Assembly (NCBI GenBank): GCA_916610825.1
Contig: OU744453.1
Span: 13,715,751 to 13,779,750 of the forward strand
Source: Haliclystus octoradiatus
Taxonomy: Eukaryota; Cnidaria; Staurozoa; Stauromedusae; Haliclystidae
Direction of reading: 5' to 3'
Length of the DNA: 64,000 nt
In this document: one piece after another, positions 12,311 through 24,300 of the stretch
How positions within the stretch are numbered: the first letter of the stretch is position 1
How the letters are laid out: the number at the start of each line of letters is the position of its first letter
The notes under the pieces: generated by a model
Database searches by the model: none
The model's input: the letters and a program-made list of their open reading frames with translations, nothing else
Told to the model about the DNA's origin: nothing
Made by a program: the position numbers and the translations under genes

Positions 12311-13593
12311 TTCATGCAGCTCTGGGCGTGTAATCTCCGTAATCTCTGTAACCGAGGGTTGGTAATTTCATCTAACCTGAAATTGCTGAAAATAGGCACA
12401 AGTGGCTTAGGATCCACTTGAACGTCAAATGTGGGTAAGCCCATTTAGAATGTATGGCATTTAGTAGTAGCCCATACAACAGCGAGTAGCTCTAACTCTA
12501 TCATTGCGTAGCGCGATTCTGTACCCGTTAGAAATCGCGAACCCGCTTGAACCAGACGCCAAGTACCATCTAATTGCTGTTGCTGTAATATAAAACCTAG
12601 GCCTTTTAAGCGGCTTGCGTCTGTAGACAACATTGTAGGTCTCGATGGGTCGTAATATGCCAGGACAGGGACAGATATTAATGATTTTTTAACTTCAATA
12701 AAAGCGTTAGTATGAACATCAGTGCAATAAAATGTATTCCGTGTTTGTAACAAGGGACGGATAGGCTCCGCAGAGGCGGATATAGTGTCTGTAAATCCAG
12801 AAAATTGGTTAACTAGCCCTAAGAAAGATCTAAGTTCAGTTATATTTGCAGGGCGAGGGAATTCTATTATAGCCGATATAATGTTATTGTCTATAGTATA
12901 ACCATCAGAAGAAAGTTCAAATCCGGCAAATCGCGCGGATGATTTTGCGTATTGAAATTTGTTTTTGTTCAGTGAAATACCACGTTCACGACAGCGTTGT
13001 AAAAACTGGCGTACATGTTGTGTGCGTGTCTCTGGTGAATCGTCATAAATAATTACGTCATCGACGACTTTTCGGAAGCCGTTTAGACCAGAGAAGGCCT
13101 TGTCCATACGGCGATTATAATGTTCACTTATGCTAGATATGCCAAACGGGCCAAATATTCAAGTATGCAAATATTTAAAGCGGCCGAATGGCGTTTTAAA
13201 TGTTGCTAGATCCTGACTAACGGGGTCAAGAGGGCACTGATGATAGCCTTTCAATGCATCAAATGTCGTAAATACTTTTGCATGTGATGATGAAATGTCA
13301 GTAATAGACTCAGCTGGAGTTTGTAATGTGTAACGCTCACGTTTAACAAAACGATTTAATTTTGATAAATCGACGCAAAGACGTACATCGCCAGAGTTTT
13401 TCTTAGGGGCAACAACTATAGGTGCGCAACAATCAGTTGGCTCTGTTACAGGGGCTATAATTCCCTCTGTTTGTAATTGATCTAATAAAGTTTTTAATTT
13501 ATCTTTATGTGCAAATGGAATACGCCTTGGAGTCGTAACACAAAATGGTGTGGCGTCATCAGATAGGCGAATAGTGAATTGTTCACCAGGCAT
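12311..13593 (-). pseudogene. Reverse transcriptase and RNase H of the Ty3-like element
   Basis: The minus-strand frame 13593-13159 carries the start of the RT (VAPKKNSGDVRLCVD, FTTFDALKGYHQ), a TGA at 13159-13161, then PFGISS and the VVDD catalytic box in 13107-12445. It continues into RNase H (LSTDASRLKGLGF, YAMIELELLAVVWA). A TAA at 12445-12447 precedes the next RNase H block (NPRLQRLR). Ty3-type RT boxes are in correct order. Two in-frame stops and the LINE insertion inactivate it. Confidence 0.85.
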
Positions 13594-13926
13594 AGCTTTG
13601 ACTTTTCCGTTAAATACATCCGGGAAGTGAAAATATTTCTACGTTAATGTTATTTGAATTGTAGTTGTCAATTGCATTCAATAAGGGGTCAAATGATGAC
13701 TTGTCCATAGAATTAGAGGTTGCTGGTAATGGTGTTGGGTAATGAGAAACCAAGATAAAAACACACCAGGAACACCTTATAAGACATAAACGTCATCAAT
13801 CACAGTTGTACCCCCCGAGGGTAAATTCAGCCGGAAAACGGCCTATGGCTTTTATACTGTGACCATCGGCAGCTTTTGGTGAAATGTCAGCTGGTAATAC
13901 ATTATTTTTATCAATACATAATTGTT

Positions 13927-14136
13927 TCAAAATTTCAGGACGGCGGCAGTAATGTCTGCGCCTGTGTCGGGTGTTACATTGATTGAACCATGTTTGGCTA
14001 CGTGGCCACCGATTTTGACTGAGATAGATGGGGCTTTACGTCCTATTGTTGCTAATATGGACCCAACTTGACCTTGACCTTCGAAAAATGCCCTTGTTTG
14101 CCACATTGTCCACAAAAGCGATTTGTAGCAGGACAA
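13927..14136 (-). pseudogene. Retroviral-type aspartic protease of the Ty3-like element
   Basis: The minus-strand frame contains NVTPDTGADITA, the DTG active-site turn of a retropepsin-type protease, just downstream of the gag zinc knuckles in a shifted frame. Between here and the RT (13600-13926) the frame is broken. Confidence 0.7.
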
Positions 14137-14500
14137 TCATCACAGTCGTGTTGTTTTCGACCACAGTAAGAACATTTTTCATTGTCATTTGTATTGTCCT
14201 TAGAATTAGATGCATGCTGTAAAATGTTTCTTACTTGTTTGTTTTTGAACCGCATGTACTGAGGGTTCAATATCAGCTGGCCACGAAGATGACGACGAAG
14301 TGCTGAAATAATGTTAGTAGGCGTGGAAGCATCAGCGGTTGACAAATTTCTAACAACTTTATAAGTGTCGGTTGAAATGCATAACTTCAATGCAGCCAAT
14401 TGAGTCGGCAACGGATGATCTTTAAGGCCAGAAATTTCATGGTATGCTGACCAACGACCAATAATAAAAATAATAATAATAAAGTTTATACTCGCAGCGC
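14052..14500 (-). pseudogene. Gag of the Ty3-like element, with two zinc knuckles
   Basis: The minus-strand frame shows a capsid-like helical region (KLCISTDTYKVVRNL and following) and then two CCHC-type knuckles: CSYCGRKQHDCDDC and CGQCGKQGHF. Part of gag is probably lost between the primer-binding site and the capsid region. Confidence 0.75.
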
Positions 14501-14502
14501 CA

Positions 14503-14636
14503 TGTAGGATAATCGTTAGACGATGAATCAAGAGTTATCAACAGAATGAATATATTAGTATCACTACACTTATATATATGACATAGAAATGAGGCTAAAT
14601 AACAAAGAGGCTAGACTATATATTGATTATCACACA
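14503..14636 (-). repeat. 5' LTR of the Ty3-like element
   Basis: 134 bp, lacking the 14-nt block present in the partner LTR. Just inside it, the minus strand reads TGGCGCTGCGAGT, the probable tRNA primer-binding site. Confidence 0.85.
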
Positions 14637-14641
14637 GTTAC

Positions 14642-16029
14642 AATGTCGGATTGTCCCTTAACCGATCCAAATGTGAAGTCAGTAAATCTGAAAAAGCTGC
14701 AATCGATAAATAGGGAGCTTTGAACGACTTTAAATAGACACTAACATCAGATCTTCAAATACTTGGAGCACCGATCGGAGGTAAATCAAAGGAAGATTTA
14801 TTAAAATCAAAAATATCAGACATCATCACAATGTCCTCTCGCTTGAAGGTTGTGGATGCACACCATGCCTTATTTTTATTCCAGCATTGCTTCTCAACAC
14901 CTAGAATTCTACACATTCTAAGATGTAGTCCATGCTACAATTCAGAGGAGCTAACACATTGGCACTCGATATGCAAAGAAGCTTTAGAAGAAATTCTAAA
15001 TATCCACCTCGATGATAAATTATGGTGCCAAGCTACATTACCGGTCTCCGTTGATGGTATTGGTATTCGCTCAGCACAATCTATTGCTCCATGCACCTTT
15101 GCTGCTTCAGTAAATGGAACTTCAATACTGGTTTCCTCCCTCACCCATGCAGCTATTGAAAGCTGTACCATACCAGGTTATGAAGAAACAATTAATCACT
15201 GCAGCAAAACATGCGATACCAACCTATCATAACTACACTCTACGAAGCAAAAAGTTTGGGACAAAGAATTTATAAACGTTCAACTGAATGCACTTCACTC
15301 AAGTGAAGCAGCATTAGAGGACAAGGCCCGCTTTCTAGCTACCCCGGAAAAGGAAAACAACGCTTGGCTAGATGCCTTACCATCTGCACCCACCGCTCCC
15401 ACCGCTAGGCCTCTTCCTTACAAATAATCAACTGCTTATTTCAATTTCGCTTCGCCTTGGCTTGAAAATACGCGAGGATCACATTTGTCGATGCGGAACT
15501 AAAGTAAGCAGAGATGGTCATCACGGACTTACCTGCAGAAGATCAGCTGAAAGATTTACAAGGCATGCAGAAGTCAACAACATTCTGCAAAGAGTATTGT
15601 TCTCCGAAAATGTCCCATCGGCCCTTGAACCACCTGGCCTGGCAAGAGACGATGGAGAGAGACCGGATGGTATGACTCAAGTCCCATGGTCTAGGGGGAG
15701 ATCTCTGGTGTGGGACTTTACCTGTGTGGATTCATTTGCCGCATCAAATTTAAACGCCTCATAATCATCAGCTGGTGCAACAGCACAACTTGTCGAAAAA
15801 GAAAACGAAGAAATACTCATCTCTGGGTGACGACTACATTTTTCAACCAACCGCAGCAGAGACCCTAGGAACTTTTGGAGAAGACAGCAGAAAATTTATT
15901 GACATTGTTGGTTCAAAAGTAATAATGCACACAAACGAACCTCGATCAAAGAGTTTCCTGTACCAAAAAATTGGCATTGCAATACAGAGAGGCAATGCCA
16001 TTAGTGTAATGGGAATTTCAACACATTAG
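14642..16029 (+). pseudogene. C-terminal half of the RLE-type LINE protein: RT thumb, CCHC motif and restriction-like endonuclease
   Basis: Resumes the RT after YLDD (GLSLNRSKCEV, LGAPIGG). Frame 14831-15232 contains the thumb and connector (CFSTPRILHILR). Frame 15372-15764 has CRCG...H....C, then R..RH, then RPDG followed by LVWDFT, which matches the CCHC and PD...D endonuclease arrangement of R2/R4-like elements. Frame 15775-16029 is the conserved C-terminus (AAETLGTFGEDSRKFI). Stops and frameshifts near 14708, 15232 and 15770 separate the pieces. Confidence 0.75.
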
Positions 16030-16035
16030 CTAGCA

Positions 16036-16830
16036 CGTGAATTGAATTTTTTATAAGGAATTTTATTTATTTTTTTGGCTTAATTTAAAATTTAAATATG
16101 GATTAGAGTTTAAATATAATGTTATTTTATATATTGAAGATAGATAATACAATATAGAAGTTGAAGAAGCAAATAAAAATTGAAAAATTGTAAAAAAAGC
16201 ACCTTTGAAAAGACGTGTATAATTCTACTGAACAAAAGACCTTCTTTTTTCTTCTCTCCTTTGTTTGCATCGAATGTTTGATTGGAATTGTTCCATTACA
16301 GTGCATGAGGAAATACATATCGCTTGAATATCAATTTGAAATATCATGAAATAAAATTATTGATATCATTATAAATTATAAATTATGAATAGCTAGTTAT
16401 GATAACATACACAATAGATTCATTGAAAGTGAAATTGGCCAGTAATGGCGTACTTGAAAGGTATCCCTTGCATACTCATCGAGTGAATTTAATTTTCTCT
16501 GTATACGTTTTCAATTGGATTTATATCCTTTCTACAGCAGGTGTTCCATAAAGAGTTTGCAGTTTCTATAAATGGCCGAAGAAATGATTAAATGAATTGT
16601 ATGGATGGATTAGGATGCCTGCGTTCCTCTAGTTGGAAATATTTCACAGTTGATACGATCGTCGATATGCTTTGGATGTTATGTGGGAACAATGAATAGA
16701 AGGTTTCAAATCAGACCATATAATGATTCCACGATCTTTAATGCTAGATATGGATTGAACTAATTTATTGCCAAGATAATAAGAATGAGGATGGGGGATG
16801 GGGGAGGGTCAGGCCCGGGGGGTCAGGTTA
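16036..16830. other. Anonymous AT-rich DNA
   Basis: No gene, RNA or clear repeat seen. A G-rich stretch (GGGGGATGGGGGAGGG) lies at about 16791-16806. Confidence 0.3.
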
Positions 16831-16833
16831 AGA

Positions 16834-17677
16834 TTACAAAAGGATGATATGATTGTGGCATTTGTGGTATTTGTAAATTGAGCAAGGTTGATTTAATACC
16901 TTCACTGTTCTGTTGTGTCGATTATGGTAGAATTTTTTAACGTCAGGAAAACACTCAACTCTAGTTTGTCCTTCTATAATGTCAAGAGTGTCGTTTATAT
17001 ACATCAAAAAGGTAAAAAGGCAGAAGATGAGATCATTGGGGCCACTCCCGGCGCTGATCATATTGACAGGCTAAGATAGGCATTTGTCTATGTAAACTTT
17101 TTGAGTTCTATATACCTAGAAAACATGAAACATGTTATACGTCCTAACAGTTCATAGTTAAAACCATACAGTTTTTTTTGCTTCCTAGGAAGATGAGTTG
17201 AACTTCGTTTGGACCAAAGTAATTGGCCATAGCTGCACTTGAGTCGTGAAAAATATACTGATTTATTTAAAGTTCAAAAAGTTGTGAATATGTGGATCTC
17301 TTAGCAAGGAAATCGTATATGGTGCTTTTGATATTAAATGATGCATGCAGTTGATGCTGAAAAAAATTGGACAGTAGTTAGTGCAATATTGAGTGAGAGC
17401 CAGATGAGGTAAATCAATGCAAATTTCCCCGATTTTATTACTTAGCAATAAGTCTGGTTCTACAGCCTTATTGATCTGTATATTAGAATTAATGCCCATC
17501 CAGCTTCTTGTATCTAGACGATGCTTTTCTTCGCGGAGAGTGTGGCACGATTCTTAGCGATATCAGCAAAATTCGGGAGTTTAGTGAAAGGTATATGGCT
17601 TTGCTAGATTCTACTTTACAAATAAACCAAGAGCTCTGGAGCATATAGTGATCCCTTTGTAATTTGGAATGAATCAT
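16834..17677 (-). pseudogene. Strongly decayed LINE fragment (endonuclease and RT remnants)
   Basis: On the minus strand 17499-17263 resembles the C-terminal part of an AP-type endonuclease (EPDLLLSN, then ..YCPIFF in the place of SDHCP). 17061-16834 resembles the RT stretch around motif C (LMYINDTLDIIEGQTR, then a degenerate ADD region). The order endonuclease then RT is correct for a minus-strand LINE. The match is by eye and weak. Confidence 0.4.
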
Positions 17678-17740
17678 TAAAATGATTTAGACAATAATTT
17701 CTGATAGATAATCAATATAATTAACAGCATATAGCAAAGT

Positions 17741-17950
17741 GTTCAAGATAAACCATGAATAATAATTTGTGCATTAATATCTGACTATAGCTCATTATTA
17801 CCTTAAATACCCAAAATGTTGAAGATAAACCATGAATAGTAATTTGTGCATTTGTATCTGACTATAGCTCATTTTTACATTAAATACAAAAAATGTTAAA
17901 GATAAACCCTGAATAGTCATTTGTGCATTAATATCTGACTATAGCTTGTT
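17741..17950. repeat. Tandem repeat, 77-bp unit, about 2.7 copies
   Basis: Units start at 17741, 17818 and 17895, each opening GTT.AAGATAAACC.TGAATA and containing TTTGTGCATT and ATCTGACTATAGCT. The last unit is partial. Copies differ at a few positions. It lies just downstream of the last exon of the fibrinogen-domain gene. Confidence 0.85.
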
Positions 17951-18126
17951 ATAGAATACATAGAATACTAATAGTTGCTTGAAAGAGTTCAACTCAATCA
18001 GTAGACATTTCAACAGGCTAATTTTTCCGATTACTGTATCATGTGCAAATTTATGCTATACAGCATTAGGAGAAATATAAGTAAAAGTATTGAAGAGTCT
18101 CTTTCCTTTTATCAAGAAGTTGTCTA

Positions 18127-18377
18127 TCAGGGTTGCCCTAATTTCAAGACAATATGTGAGTGAATGAGAGATTTTTCACCATTAAATGTTTCCCAGATAA
18201 TTCCTTGACCATCGGAGGTATTAGTGCCTGGCCATACTCCATTCAGATTTGTCTTTCCACAATCATCAAACCACCAACCACCTGCAAAATGTAATGCACA
18301 GTTTCTGTTTGGCTCATTATCATTGTCCCTGTCGTAAGTTGAGAACTTCATGTTTGATGCCAATGAATCACCCATAT
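18127..18377 (-). CDS. Exon 7: C-terminal half of the fibrinogen-related domain, with stop codon
   Basis: Acceptor TTTGTAG precedes ATATGGGTGATTC on the minus strand. The exon enters in phase 1 and ends with TGA at 18127-18129. It encodes MGDSL, NMKFSTYDRDND (the Asp-rich calcium site of FReDs), NCALHF, GGWWFDDCGKTNLNG and IIWETFNG. The two cysteines of the C-terminal FReD disulfide are present. The tail after the conserved Trp is short and ends VLKLGQP. Confidence 0.9.
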
Positions 18378-21300
18378 CTACAAACAATTACAGAACAACC
18401 ATCAGTTTATTGGATATCACATTCAAAGTGAAATTAGCCCTTATTGATCTCTATGGATCGGTATTGGTTATCACAAACCAGGAGGTGGGGGTAGCTCCGG
18501 ACTCTGCATGGACCGGGGGGATGGGGGAAGTGCCACTTTATAAAATGGTGAAACTACCCAAAAAAACTAAAAAAATCCTGTAAAAGCTACCCAAGAACTT
18601 CCAAATCCTGACATTTCCTCCCATATTTTTCTCAGCTGGAATGTGGATAAAATCACACTTCCCCGCAATAGCCGTCATATTGTTCCTATCTTTCTGCCAA
18701 AGTCACACTGTGCCCATCTTTCTGCCAAAGCGTCTTTCATGTGTAACCTGGTAAGATCCTCTTTACATCAAGACATAAAGATTCATTGCTTCGGGCGTTT
18801 AAAGTTTTCATCAGAGCCATTCTTGAATCTGCGGCACCTGTATGGAGTCCACAATTGGTGAAAGATATCGAATTCATCGAAAACGTGCAACAAAAATTCA
18901 AACGGAGATCAACAAAATACGGCCTCCGTGGACACTCGAAAATGCTTCAATGCAAATAAGAATTATTCCCTGGTGGAATTCATTACCTGATTCCCTATGT
19001 TTGGGTGAAAACAGCATGATATAAGGATATTACAGTAGTTTTTGTATAGTCTCATATTTGTAATTAGCCTCATTATCATGTAATTAGATTCAATATTATT
19101 AATAATTAGCCTTGTATGACGTAGTTTAGCTTTGTATTTAAATAGTTTGTTTTGTAATTTATAAGTTAGTGTGTTGTTGTAAGGCGTTGTGAGCTCATCA
19201 GCTATATGAGCCCAACCCTAAATAGATTGTACTTGATTGCATTCAAGATAGTCTTTTTGCTAATTGACTAATAGAACCAACGGCATTACTCAACATTGCA
19301 CAGTCCTCATTTTGATCAGAACAAGTGGTCACGTCTAACTGGAGACAGTCAGGTTTTTAAAAGTTTATAGACAACATTTATTTGCGTCGAATCCGACAGA
19401 ATCAGAAAATGCAACTTAGTGAATGTGGGATTACTGTCTCATTTACATGTTGCCTCTCTTTCATATAAGTTATTCATACACGCCCTCGTGCTAGACTACA
19501 CGCACGTGTCTAATGGCGTTACTTGCTTACTTTGTTACTGTTGAATAGTATTACACATACTATCACATTATTGTATTTACTGACTCGTACTACTCTTATA
19601 CTACTTTAGTCTTATTCCTTATAAGTACTTTCGGAATAGCACAGTGAAGTTGCAATTTTGGATATTCAGCAGTTGGTATCATCAACAGAACAATTTGGAA
19701 TTTTAAGATCTCAATAATGTTGGCGATATTTTATCGGCGTGAAAATACACATTTAAAGACCATAAAATGACCAGCAGCCTTTGTATATTTTTGTCTTTGA
19801 AATCTGGACCCAGATTTCAATCACTCGTTTTCATGATACACGGCCCGCCTTTGTGTCTCCTTTGAACACACACGATTTTGTCCCACAAAAATCAATTCAC
19901 TTGCTACTAGCGTCATACGAATTGAGGAAGGATGACAGAGTTGAAAGCTACAACTGAACTCGACTGATTCAAAATTTCATGTTGGTGTTTACTTGATACA
20001 AGAATAATAGGGATTGAAAGAACAGGAAGAGATTTGTTAGCATTCAAAATCGAAATTTATCGCCGAAGCAAAATGAAATTTTAACACCAGGCCAGGTGAA
20101 TTTGATTTTTAATACGGATACTTTGATCATTGACTCAAAATTATATTTATAAACACGTTACACGTAGGCTTCGTCTAAAAATAGTTAGTTACATACCTAT
20201 GTATGTTTTATATTGCATTGTTTTTCTGCAATATTTATGCACGTAAATTGTAAAATTTAGAATCATATGAATTTATTTAGTGTTGATTTGAAAGTACATT
20301 TTATCCAAGTTGTTTTGATTGTGACTCCCATTCCGCTATTTATTTTTGAGCCGTATACATTTGTTGGCTATCTATAGCCATAGACTTTGCGTTTCGACAA
20401 GTAATAACTGAGATTTATCCAAAACTGAAATTGATAAACCAGACTATTTTCTCGAGCTTTCTGTCGTGTCTTTCCGTAGCAACAACCACGAGGACAATCC
20501 TCTGACGTGAGCGCTGACGTCACTTTCCAGAGGATTAGCCTCGTTTCTTGTGATCAAGACAACAAAACAAAGCAAAGGCTGCTGGTCATTCGAAACTCTT
20601 TAAGTGTAGAATTGCATCTATTGAACCAGGACACATAGCTCTTGAGAGCAGGGACGCTGAGGTAATTGACATAAAAGGTAAAAGAGATGCGGAAGATAAG
20701 CGAAATTATTATTCAAATTGTTCATTTTATGTCGTCACCAGATAACAGTCATGCAGTGGAAACATCTTGGAGAAAATTTAGAAAATCATTTTAACGCACT
20801 GGAACATTTCATTGATTTTTTAGCATTTTTATTATCGGAGGAAGAACTTGATTTTGATGTGAAATATTTAGCAGACGTATACGAAGAGCTACTTAACATC
20901 ACGATCAGCGCCGTGAGCTATACAGTGAAAGATAAAATATTGGATAAAGAATCGATAGTTCCAATTTTAGAGCTAATTAATCGGCAAATAGCCTTGCAAA
21001 AGAATCAGCGATATACGGGCGTTGCCAGAGTAAGAGTACAATTATTGACCATACAGAGGTCAAAGAAAATGTAAGAGGAAGGATTACCAACTTTGAGTCA
21101 CATTTCAATTTGGAATTGTCAAAGCGTGGACTAAATGAAATTTCATTGATTATGTACGTTGCCGCTGTGCTTGAAGTTGTAAATTTGAGAAGTAAAAATA
21201 AATCGAAAAAGCGAGTTGTAAAAGAAAAATTATTTGTTAATGATGATCAAGGGAATTATTGTCAAACCAATTGATAGAAGTTATCAACTACTATATAAAT

Positions 21301-24300
21301 GATGCCATCAGTTATTCGAATAACGAAGCAATATGCAAAGGCGAAGCAAATATCAAAAATAAATGATGTAAGATGTAATTGGAATGAATGAATATTATAA
21401 ATGTATTACTGGATTGCAGAAATAACAAAAATAACAGAAATTAAAATGGAATGGTTATGGACTTTGATGGCAATTACAGAAAGGAAGAAAACGAATTATG
21501 AATTAAATTGTTTTTATGGTAAAAAGTATGGTTACTGTAAATAATAGAGATACTTTATAGAATGAAGAATATGTAAGTGTCAATGACTGATAAATTTTGA
21601 GTTTTATAATTTATAGGTTTACGAGATAAAGATATATATTGTTAGATTAACTAGAAAATTAGAGGCTATGATCGACCAATATCAATATTAATAGATACAG
21701 TTGGTCGATAAGAGGGAGTATGTTCGGGCGAAAACAGCATGATATAGTGATGTTATAATAGTTTTTGTAGTTTTTCATTTGCTACATAAAATGTCTGAAC
21801 TTTGTTGAAGAACAACGATAGTGTCATTCAGCTAATCAACACAAACAATATCAACGTACTTGCTTTGCAATATATTTGGTAAGGTGGTACTCTGTTATTA
21901 GAAAAATATGATTTTTACAGAAAGGACAACATATCGAGGTGGGGGTGTTTGTCTAGTTATCCATAATTCTTTAAACTGCATTAAAAACAAAAATTGATCT
22001 TAATCAATAATGACATTGAATTGTTGTAGCTGAATGCAAATCGTATGTTTTTGTATCAGTTTACATTCCACCACATTCAAATTTTACAAATTCAATCTCA
22101 ATTCTAAATAATGTTTTACACACCTATAGCCATAGAACAGTGTTCATTGGTGGTGATTTTAATGTCAATATGCTTTCTTAAATCTCAAAAACTGAATGAT
22201 CTACCTCCCCTGTTGCATGGATTCTCAATTTTCCTACTTACTGTTCGGCCCACGCTAATAACCAAAAAATCATTTACCCTTTCAGATAACATATTTACAA
22301 ATTGCAAAAATTTATTAACCACAGGAATAATTGCAACAGATCTATCATGTCGTTTTGTTTATTTTGAACTCAAGGAGAAACAAAAATGCACATACTAGAT
22401 TTCAAAAATGCCTTGATGATACTTGTCCCGTTATCCAAACAAAATTAAACAAACGTAAGCACAAAATCAACCCTTCGATAACCAGAGGAATATTGATTTC
22501 AAGGAAAAGTAAGATGAAAATACATCATAAATGGATCACCACTCAGAATCATGAAAAGAAAAAATGACATCAAAATTCTATGGCGTGTCACTAACAATCT
22601 TCTCGGTAGAAATAAAAATAAAAACCGATTTCCAGAATTTTTAATGTAAATAACAGGAAAATTGATAAAACTTCTGATGCTGCTGAAGCATTCAATGAAA
22701 TTTTTTTCCTAACGTTGGACCTCAACTTGCCAGCGAGTTTCCAAACACTGATCATTTCAAGCAGTATTTACCTGACTATCCTGATTATTCATTTAAATTC
22801 AAATTTTTAGCTCAACACTATTTCCAAAGTCTTATAAAAGGCTTCTTTGGTGTTGATTTGATAAGAAAAGTCAATGAAAACATTTTCAAAATGTCATTGT
22901 TTTTTGTGTCAAAGTTATGAGCAGGTGTTGAATGTTTTCCAACAGCCGTAAAACGATGGTCATCTAACGCGTTAATGTAGGTGCCTGCGTGTGTAGTCAA
23001 CATAGTCAGCATCGCACTGACCACACTTAAAATGGTAAACAACGCTTTGTTAGGATAAAATATCAGGTTTTACTTCTATATGGATTAGCCGGTCTGAAAT
23101 CTTTGGACTAGTAAAAGTCGGTCTTACTTCGATGCCAATCGAGTTACTTAGCCGTGAAAGGCCTTACTTGATGACATCGGCTGGTTTCTGAAAACAATCA
23201 CATTTAGCCATTTTTTAAAGTTTTGACTCTGGCAAAACAAAATTTGACTGTTTAATAAAATAGATGGTATTCATTCCAAAAATTCAACCGTCGCTTAACA
23301 CACAAAAGGATTCTTAAAAGTCCCTATAGTGCTTAAATAGATATTTCTTGTCAATTTTATTTCTATTTTCATTTTGTATTATTATATTATTATCCTTTGC
23401 ATATTGTATCAAATTAGCCCATATAAATAGTCCTATAATAAATTGTAAACTTAAACTTGAAAATGATTACATGAAGCAATCGAAACGTTGTTATTTATAT
23501 TAAATAAAAAAAATTTCGTTTTCAAAAGTCTTCTGAGACTACTCATTGTATTCTCAATTTTTAAGACAACATTTTTACCTGCATTTTTACCAATCGTTCT
23601 AGCAAACATCATATTGCTATTTTTTAGACCTGAATAAAGCTTTTGACACTGTTAATCAGAAAATCCTTTTACAAAAAATTTCCCATTACGGCTTTACTGG
23701 TGTATAACACAAATGGTTTCGAACTTATCTTTTCAAAAGGAAACAAGCTGTTACAATTGACAATGTTAACATCATTCTACACCCAAAATAATCATCTGTA
23801 TCAGCATTATTATCAGCAAGATTATCAGTAGCATAGACCGAGCGCCACATATCCAAAACGGCAGGTTTCTCCGTGCAACTTGAAATGCACATAAAATGTT
23901 CATAAAAATACCATAAATACTTTCCCGTTCCTTGTTTTAGTCAAATTTTATTGTGGAGCTCAACAACGATGGATTTAAAAATCATTTCATGGTCAGATCC
24001 CTCTTGATTCATACATTTCGTGTTTTCATCATGCTTGTATGGATTCGCAAAATCATGGGAGAACAAAAGAATCAAAGACCACGAAGTTCACATGCAGCAT
24101 TTTCTCAAAACGAAAAGAAGGCTTTGACAGTGAATCATGAAATAAAAATTGGATTTTTGAAGGGATCATAGTAAAATTTAATTGAAACAAGAAATAGGGA
24201 ACTGTTTAGCATATTTTTATGAACAATTTTATGTGATTTTTAAGTTACCCGGAGATTCCTGCCGTTTTAGTTCTGTGGCGCTTGGTCTAGCATACTTGGA

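Larger units (their letters stand above)
9604..14636 (-). mobile_element. Ty3/gypsy-type LTR retrotransposon (about 4.3 kb without its own insert)
   Basis: Bounded by LTRs that begin TGT and end ACA and flanked by the 5-bp duplication GTTAC (9599-9603 and 14637-14641). Coding pieces read on the minus strand in the order gag, protease, RT, RNase H, integrase, which fixes the orientation and class. The primer-binding site next to the 5' LTR reads TGGCGCTGCGAGT. Several in-frame stops, frameshifts and an internal LINE insertion (11604-12310) make it non-functional. Confidence 0.88.
9000..16035 (+). mobile_element. Non-LTR retrotransposon with restriction-like endonuclease (R2/R4/NeSL-type), interrupted and decayed
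   Basis: A plus-strand LINE whose coding region lies in two pieces, about 9073-9603 and 14642-16029, separated by a complete LTR retrotransposon. The first piece has a reverse transcriptase with a YLDD box. The second has the thumb region, a CCHC motif and a PD..D-type endonuclease pattern. Removing the insert and one copy of its 5-bp duplication brings the two halves back into one reading frame across the junction. Several frameshifts and stops outside the junction show that it is dead. The 5' end is not defined. The 3' end is taken just after the last conserved codon near 16029. Confidence 0.75.

Noticed and set aside
17741-17950. CRISPR-like array
   Set aside because: The repeats are contiguous 77-bp units with no spacers, and the genome is animal.
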